This document shows positions 44,532-48,660 of a stretch of DNA of 48,660 bases, in pieces. The notes below the pieces were generated by a model. The model saw only the letters and a program-made list of their open reading frames with translations, searched no databases and was not told the DNA's origin. Source of the DNA: an uncultured Bacillota bacterium (GTDB lineage Bacteria; Bacillota; Clostridia; Peptostreptococcales; Anaerovoracaceae); NCBI GenBank assembly GCA_949284065.1, contig CASDUO010000010.1:1-48660 (forward strand). The letters run 5' to 3'. A program made the translations under genes and the position numbers. How positions within the stretch are numbered: the stretch's first letter is position 1; every line of letters begins with the position of its first letter.

Positions 44532-45239
44532 TTACTTGCGCCCTCCGAACCGCCTGTCCCTCGATTGATATTCTTCGATACATCTGTCGAATTCCTCGGG
44601 CGTGAAATCCGGCCACAGTACCGGACTGAACACCATCTCCGTATAAGCCAGCTGCCACAGGAGGAAATTGCTCAGTCTCTTTTCACCGCTGGTCCTTATG
44701 AGAAGTTCCGGGTCCGGCACACCTGCCTTGCCTGTGTAAAGATGTCTGCTTATGAGCTCTTCATCTATTCTCTCAGGCTCTATACCTGTTGCCGAGATCT
44801 CCCGCAAGGCCCTGCATATCTCATCTCTGCCTCCGTAATTCAGAGCCACATTGAATCTAAGTCCGTCGTTTTCCGCTGTGGTCCTCACAGCCTTTTCGAT
44901 GCTTTCCCTGGCCCTTTCCGGAATAGGTGATATATCCCCTATGACTCCCACTTTCACATTGTTCCTGTCCAGTTCCCTGAGCTCCACGGCAACATATGAT
45001 GTGAGCAACTTAAAAATGCCGTCTATCTCATCCTCCGAGCGTTTCCAGTTCTCGGTGGAAAAAGCATAAACGGTGAGAAAACCGATCCCCAGTTCTGAAG
45101 CCCTTTTCACTATCTGTTTCATGGCCTTCATGCCGCTGTTGTGGCCAGCGACTCTGGGAAGTCCCCTGTCTTTTGCCCACCGGCCGTTGCCGTCCATAAT
45201 GACGGCAACATGGACCGGTATCATATCTTTTTGAATCAT
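44532..45239 (-). CDS. uppS: Isoprenyl transferase (undecaprenyl diphosphate synthase)
   Basis: A 235-residue cis-prenyltransferase that makes the lipid carrier for peptidoglycan. The substrate-binding motif Met-Asp-Gly-Asn-Gly-Arg-Trp-Ala is at 15-22 with catalytic Asp16; Ser-Thr-Glu-Asn-Trp-Lys-Arg and Arg-Thr-Ser-Gly-Glu-Lys-Arg-Leu-Ser-Asn-Phe mark the remaining active site. It uses isoprenoid units from the dxr/ispG pathway encoded in the same cluster. It starts five bases after frr ends. Confidence 0.95.
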   Translation of the reverse strand: MIQKDMIPVHVAVIMDGNGRWAKDRGLPRVAGHNSGMKAMKQIVKRASELGIGFLTVYAFSTENWKRSEDEIDGIFKLLTSYVAVELRELDRNNVKVGVIGDISPIPERARESIEKAVRTTAENDGLRFNVALNYGGRDEICRALREISATGIEPERIDEELISRHLYTGKAGVPDPELLIRTSGEKRLSNFLLWQLAYTEMVFSPVLWPDFTPEEFDRCIEEYQSRDRRFGGRK

Positions 45240-45244
45240 ATCCG

Positions 45245-45802
45245 CTAAACTTCCAAAAGTTCCTTCTCTTTTTCGGCTATAACGGCATCTATATCTTTTA
45301 TAGCCTTATCCACTGTTTCCTGGATCTCTTCCAGATCCTGTTTCATATCGTCTTCTGTCAGTTCACCGGCTTTTTCTTCTTTTTTCACCTCATCGTTGGC
45401 AGTCCTTCTCAGGTTCCTTACTGCCACCTTCGTCTCCTCACCCAGGTGTTTTATTTCCTTGGTCAGCTCTTTACGCCTTTCCTCTGTCACCTGGGGTATG
45501 GTCAGTCTCACGACCTTTCCGTCATTGACCGGATTTATCCCTACGTTAGCCGCCAATATCCCTCTCTCTATGTCCTTTATGGACTTGGGATCGAAAGGAG
45601 ATACCACTATCGTCCTCGGATCGGGACATGACACGTTTGCCAACTGTTTTATAGGGGTGGGAGTGCCGTAATATTCCACTTCCACTCTGTCCAGCAATGC
45701 CGGATTCGCTCTGCCGGCTCTTACGGCATTGAGCTCCTCTTTGAGATTCGCTATGCTTTTACCTATTTTCTCTTCCAAAACCTGTTGTACTTTGTCACTC
45801 AT
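45245..45802 (-). CDS. frr: Ribosome recycling factor
   Basis: A 185-residue protein with the complete RRF pattern: the Val-Arg-Ala-Gly-Arg-Ala-Asn-Pro helix, Tyr-Tyr-Gly-Thr-Pro-Thr-Pro, and Val-Arg-Leu-Thr-Ile-Pro-Gln-Val-Thr-Glu-Glu-Arg-Arg. With EF-G it splits ribosomes after termination. AGGAGGTAA lies 7 bases before the ATG. It is 13 bases after pyrH. Confidence 0.97.
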   Translation of the reverse strand: MSDKVQQVLEEKIGKSIANLKEELNAVRAGRANPALLDRVEVEYYGTPTPIKQLANVSCPDPRTIVVSPFDPKSIKDIERGILAANVGINPVNDGKVVRLTIPQVTEERRKELTKEIKHLGEETKVAVRNLRRTANDEVKKEEKAGELTEDDMKQDLEEIQETVDKAIKDIDAVIAEKEKELLEV

Positions 45803-45815
45803 TTTATGTTACCTC

Positions 45816-46520
45816 CTAAGTGATTATAGTCCCTATTTTTTCACCGCACACAGCCTTCATGACATTCCCCTCCTGAGCTATGGCGAAAACATGTATGTTT
45901 ATGCCGTTGTCTCTGCACAGGGATGCAGCAGTGGAATCCATGACTTTCAGATCCTTTTCCAGCACTTCCCAGTGGGTCAGTTCACTGTATCTTATTGCAT
46001 CGGGATCCCTTTCCGGATCTGCCGAATACACAGCATCCACCTTTTTTGCCAAAAGTATCACGTCTGCATTGATCTCCGCCGCCCTGAGAGCCGCTGTGGT
46101 ATCCGTGCTGAAAAAGGGAGATCCCGTTCCCGCTCCGAAAATCACCACTCTGCCTTTTTCCAGATGAGCGATGGCCTTTCTCCTGATATACGGCTCCGCC
46201 ACCTCTCTCATGGTTATGGCAGTCTGTACCCTGGTCGGCATATCTATGGCTTCAAATGCATCCTGTAAGGCAAGAGCGTTTATACATGTGGCAAGCATAC
46301 CCATATAATCTGCCTGGGCCTTATCCATATTCTCGCTGGTCCTGCCCCGCCAGAAATTTCCGCCGCCTACGACTATGGCCACCTGGACACCCATCTCGTG
46401 GACATCCTTTACCTGCCTTGCAACTATGCGGAGCATCTCATCGCTCAGACCGAAGTGTTCCTTCCCGGCCAGAGCCTCTCCGCTGATCTTCAAAAGAACT
46501 CTGTTATATTTAGGTTTCAT
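45816..46520 (-). CDS. pyrH: UMP kinase
   Basis: A 234-residue amino acid kinase-fold enzyme that phosphorylates UMP. [21 protein letters not shown] and [10 protein letters not shown] are all present. It is the first gene of the cluster here; the rpsB and tsf genes often found upstream are absent and instead a divergent gene follows. GGAGGTG precedes the ATG. Confidence 0.97.
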   Translation of the reverse strand: MKPKYNRVLLKISGEALAGKEHFGLSDEMLRIVARQVKDVHEMGVQVAIVVGGGNFWRGRTSENMDKAQADYMGMLATCINALALQDAFEAIDMPTRVQTAITMREVAEPYIRRKAIAHLEKGRVVIFGAGTGSPFFSTDTTAALRAAEINADVILLAKKVDAVYSADPERDPDAIRYSELTHWEVLEKDLKVMDSTAASLCRDNGINIHVFAIAQEGNVMKAVCGEKIGTIIT

Positions 46521-46544
46521 AAGACACCTCCGCGCATTTATGAC

Positions 46545-46567
46545 ATTATACCACAGTATAGGGTCAA
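46545..46567 (-). promoter_or_regulatory. Promoter of the pyrH-polC cluster (extended -10)
   Basis: The minus strand reads TGGTATAAT (46553-46545), a perfect extended -10, about 25 bases before the pyrH ATG. A TTGACC lies 11 bases upstream, too close for a standard -35, so recognition probably depends on the extended -10. Confidence 0.5.
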
Positions 46568-46683
46568 GCTACATTGTTTTTTGCCTGCCGGGTGTCATAT
46601 GTGAATGCCGGACCCGTTCCGCCAAAGCCCGCAAATGTGTCAATGACGCAAATCCCCAAAAATCCAAAACCATGCCGTTTTTC

Positions 46684-46712
46684 TTGCTATACCACTTCAA
46701 AATTGATATATT
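46684..46712 (+). promoter_or_regulatory. Promoter of the zinc-ribbon protein gene
   Basis: TTGCTA, 17 bases, then TATATT on the plus strand. Transcription would start near 46719, exactly where a short perfect hairpin (AGCAGG-TCAG-CCTGCT, 46721-46736) begins the leader. Confidence 0.5.
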
Positions 46713-46766
46713 TGAGTGTAAGCAGGTCAGCCTGCTCCAACATGAAAACATCAAGGAGGAAAGAAA

Positions 46767-47273
46767 ATGGCATTACTGAAATGTCCCGAATGCGGCCATG
46801 CAGTATCGGACAGCGCCATGGCATGTCCAAACTGCGGATGCCCTCTGACACCGTCCCAAAAAGACGATCCGTCAAAGGCCGGACAGCAGCGCAGATACCA
46901 TGACGGAGGTGCCCGGCCGGAAAGCCGCAGATATGATGATCGCGGAACATCAGGCAACAGGGACTACGATGACAGATATGAAAAGAAAAAGTCCGGTCAC
47001 GGCGGTCTGATCGCTGTAATAATCATCCTCATACTTTTAGTGGCAGCCGGCACCGGGTACTATATATGGTCCAATAACAAAGCCGCTGCAGAAAAGGAAG
47101 CCCTCATGGAAGAACAGCAGGAGCTTGAAAACGAAATAGACCAGTACCAGCAGGAACAGGAACAGCAGCAGCAACAGGAGCAGGAAACTCCTTCAGCACC
47201 TGCTGAGGAGGACCCGGAACCCTCTGAACCTGAGGAGATCCCTCCTGAAGAACCTGTACAGCCTGCCGAATAG
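46767..47273 (+). CDS. Zinc-ribbon single-pass membrane protein with Gln/Glu-rich tail
   Basis: A 168-residue protein of unknown function. Residues 6-24 form a zinc ribbon with C6, C9, C20 and C23 (C-x2-C-x10-C-x2-C); a charged Arg/Asp/Tyr-rich linker leads to one membrane helix (about 80-102); the rest, outside the membrane, is a predicted coiled coil rich in Gln and Glu (about 108-140) and ends in a Pro/Glu-rich low-complexity tail. AAGGAGGAAAG precedes the ATG. Such proteins are common in Clostridia without assigned roles. It stands divergent to pyrH and upstream of pheA. Confidence 0.8.
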   Translation: MALLKCPECGHAVSDSAMACPNCGCPLTPSQKDDPSKAGQQRRYHDGGARPESRRYDDRGTSGNRDYDDRYEKKKSGHGGLIAVIIILILLVAAGTGYYIWSNNKAAAEKEALMEEQQELENEIDQYQQEQEQQQQQEQETPSAPAEEDPEPSEPEEIPPEEPVQPAE

Positions 47274-47346
47274 GCCTTTGACGAAACAGAATATGATCCG
47301 AGAACTAATGTTGCCGGTATCCCGGACACGAAAGGAGAATCATAAT

Positions 47347-48498
47347 ATGAGCGATAACGATATGCAGGGCATGCGAGAAAAAATAGATTCCATAGATGAA
47401 CAGATCTCAGAACTTTTCAGGGAAAGGATGGAAACGTCTCTCCGTATTGCCGAATATAAAAAAGAACATGACATACCTGTGACCAACGACCGCAGGGAAA
47501 AAGAGGTCCTACTGAAGATCTCCGACCAGATCGGGGAGCCTTTTGACGATTACGGCAGGCTGGTCTACGGGAGCATACTGGACGCAAGCAGGTCATGCCA
47601 GAACGATTACCTTGCAAGAAGATCTGACCTTGCTGACAGGATAGAGTATGCCATAGAGAACACACCTAAGACTTTTCCAAAAAAAGCTGTCGTCGCCTGT
47701 CAGGGCGTTGCCGGATCCCATTCCCAGGCCGCCTGCGACAAGCTCTTTGAACTGCCCAGCGTCATGTTCTTCACCAGCTTTGAGGGAGTGTTCAACGCCG
47801 TGGAGAAAGGATTGTGTTCATACGGTATCCTTCCCATCGAAAACAGTTCTTACGGTTCTGTAGGCGCTGTATATGACCTTATGCAAAACTACAATTTCCA
47901 TATAGCCCGTGCGATAAGGCTCAGGGTCAGCCACAACCTGATGGCGAAAGCCGGCACCAAGCTGTCTGACATAAAGGAGATATTTTCCCATGAACAGGCA
48001 GTGGGCCAGTGCGGAGAATTCCTCAGAAGTCTTGGGGATGTAAAGGTCACAGCCTGTGAAAACACAGCTCTTGCAGCAAAAATGGTGGCTGAGAGCCCGA
48101 GAAAGGATGTTGCGGCCATCTCTTCAAAAGAATGTCTGGACCTTTACGGTCTGGAAATGATAAAAACCAACATACAGGTCACTGACAACAACTACACACG
48201 TTTCATATGTATATCGAAGAATCTGGAAATATACCCGGGAGCCGACAAGATAAGCCTCATCATGTCTCTCCCCCATGTTCCCAGATCTCTTTACCAGACC
48301 ATAGCAAAGTTCGCTGCACTCGGTATAAACCTTACCAAGCTGGAATCCAGACCCATACCGGGGAGCGACTTTGAATTCCTTTTCTATTTCGATCTGGAGG
48401 CTTCCGTATACTCCGACAAACTCATGAACTTGCTGAGTATAATGGAAAACCAGCCGGAGACCTTTGTGTTCCTGGGAAGTTATTCGGAAAGGATATGA
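47347..48498 (+). CDS. pheA: Bifunctional chorismate mutase/prephenate dehydratase
   Basis: A 383-residue P-protein that makes phenylpyruvate from chorismate. The AroQ-type chorismate mutase covers about 5-88 (Ile-Asp-Ser-Ile-Asp near the start, Arg and Lys residues at 33, 38 and 49-52). Prephenate dehydratase covers about 113-290 with Gly-Val-Ala-Gly-Ser-His-Ser-Gln, Pro-Ile-Glu-Asn-Ser and Thr-Arg-Phe at 284-286. The ACT regulatory domain (about 300-378) has Glu-Ser-Arg-Pro at 333-336, the phenylalanine-binding motif, so feedback inhibition is likely. ATG 47347 follows AAAGGAG; a start 69 bases upstream is possible but lacks one. The gene lies 73 bases after the zinc-ribbon gene and ends in a strong terminator. 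Confidence 0.95.
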   Translation: MSDNDMQGMREKIDSIDEQISELFRERMETSLRIAEYKKEHDIPVTNDRREKEVLLKISDQIGEPFDDYGRLVYGSILDASRSCQNDYLARRSDLADRIEYAIENTPKTFPKKAVVACQGVAGSHSQAACDKLFELPSVMFFTSFEGVFNAVEKGLCSYGILPIENSSYGSVGAVYDLMQNYNFHIARAIRLRVSHNLMAKAGTKLSDIKEIFSHEQAVGQCGEFLRSLGDVKVTACENTALAAKMVAESPRKDVAAISSKECLDLYGLEMIKTNIQVTDNNYTRFICISKNLEIYPGADKISLIMSLPHVPRSLYQTIAKFAALGINLTKLESRPIPGSDFEFLFYFDLEASVYSDKLMNLLSIMENQPETFVFLGSYSERI

Positions 48499-48569
48499 GG
48501 CGACGATGCGATCCAAAATAGGCTCCCGGACGGTAGTTCGTAATAAGACAGGTTTATAGTATTTAGTGA

Positions 48570-48606
48570 GAACAGCGTGGCGTGAAGTCACGCTGTTCTG
48601 CTTTTT
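48570..48606 (+). terminator. Intrinsic terminator of pheA
   Basis: GAACAGCGTG and CACGCTGTTC form a perfect 10-bp stem around a nine-base loop, followed by TGC and five T. The remaining bases to the window end show no gene. Confidence 0.92.
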
Positions 48607-48660
48607 ACTGCGTGATTGACCATTTCTGTGATAATGCTTTCGGGTAGGAAACCGATACAG

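Noticed and set aside
47060..47329. Open frame antisense to the zinc-ribbon gene, rich in Ser and Cys
   Set aside because: It is the reverse reading of the Gln/Glu-rich repeat codons; no ribosome site and no family resemblance.
48124..48591. Minus-strand open frame at the right edge
   Set aside because: Antisense to pheA and crossing its terminator, without a ribosome site.

Overview
The window reads as chromosome of an anaerobic, low-to-mid GC Bacillota, most likely class Clostridia. This rests on a PolC-type replicative polymerase, the pyrH-frr-uppS-cdsA-dxr-rseP-ispG-polC gene order, a NuoE/NuoF/NuoG-like soluble flavin-based redox complex, Firmicutes-style Tad (Flp) pilus genes, strong Shine-Dalgarno sites and frequent GTG/TTG starts. 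Family or genus cannot be fixed from sequence alone. Nearly everything is on the minus strand. The plus strand carries only a broken LysR gene, one AEC transporter, a zinc-ribbon protein and pheA. No rRNA, tRNA, CRISPR array, insertion sequence or phage module was seen.

Left part (1-6500): a Tad/Flp pilus operon read leftwards: ATPase (TadA/CpaF), TadB, TadC, a 51-residue Flp pilin with a TTG start, a TadE-like pseudopilin, a DUF5702-like protein, a second TadE-like protein ending in two zinc-knuckle motifs, and a DUF6382-like protein. Two further parts of the same machine lie elsewhere: a TadZ/CpaE-like MinD-family protein (12835-14004, own promoter) and an A24 prepilin peptidase (36347-36838, just downstream of polC).

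6500-18900: an SDR dehydrogenase plus class III aminotransferase pair ending in a terminator; a decayed spot with a truncated aldo/keto reductase and a frameshifted LysR regulator; a CPA2 cation/proton antiporter; tadZ; a phosphate module (Na/Pi cotransporter with PhoU-like tail, OmpR-type response regulator, sensor kinase without an extracytoplasmic sensor); and an AEC transporter.

18900-25150: a three-gene operon for a NuoE, a NuoF and a 1171-residue fusion of 2Fe-2S, GltD/NfnB-like flavoprotein, ferredoxin and NuoG-like molybdopterin-fold domains. The layout resembles the Sporomusa-type electron-bifurcating transhydrogenase (Stn), which links NADH, NADPH and ferredoxin pools. Its 416-bp upstream region holds three inverted repeats, one resembling a Rex (NADH/NAD sensor) site.

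25150-36300: DMT exporter, DNA polymerase III delta subunit (holA), flavin reductase, ComEC DNA-uptake channel, then an oligopeptide/nickel-type ABC importer (two permeases, lipoprotein, one fused double ATPase), and a plus-strand AEC transporter.

36300-48660: prepilin peptidase; then polC, ispG, rseP, dxr, cdsA, uppS, frr and pyrH, coupling replication, isoprenoid and phospholipid synthesis, ribosome recycling and UMP kinase; then, divergently, a zinc-ribbon membrane protein and bifunctional chorismate mutase/prephenate dehydratase with a clean terminator. The most notable single observation is that PolC appears to lack its usual inserted 3'-5' proofreading exonuclease.
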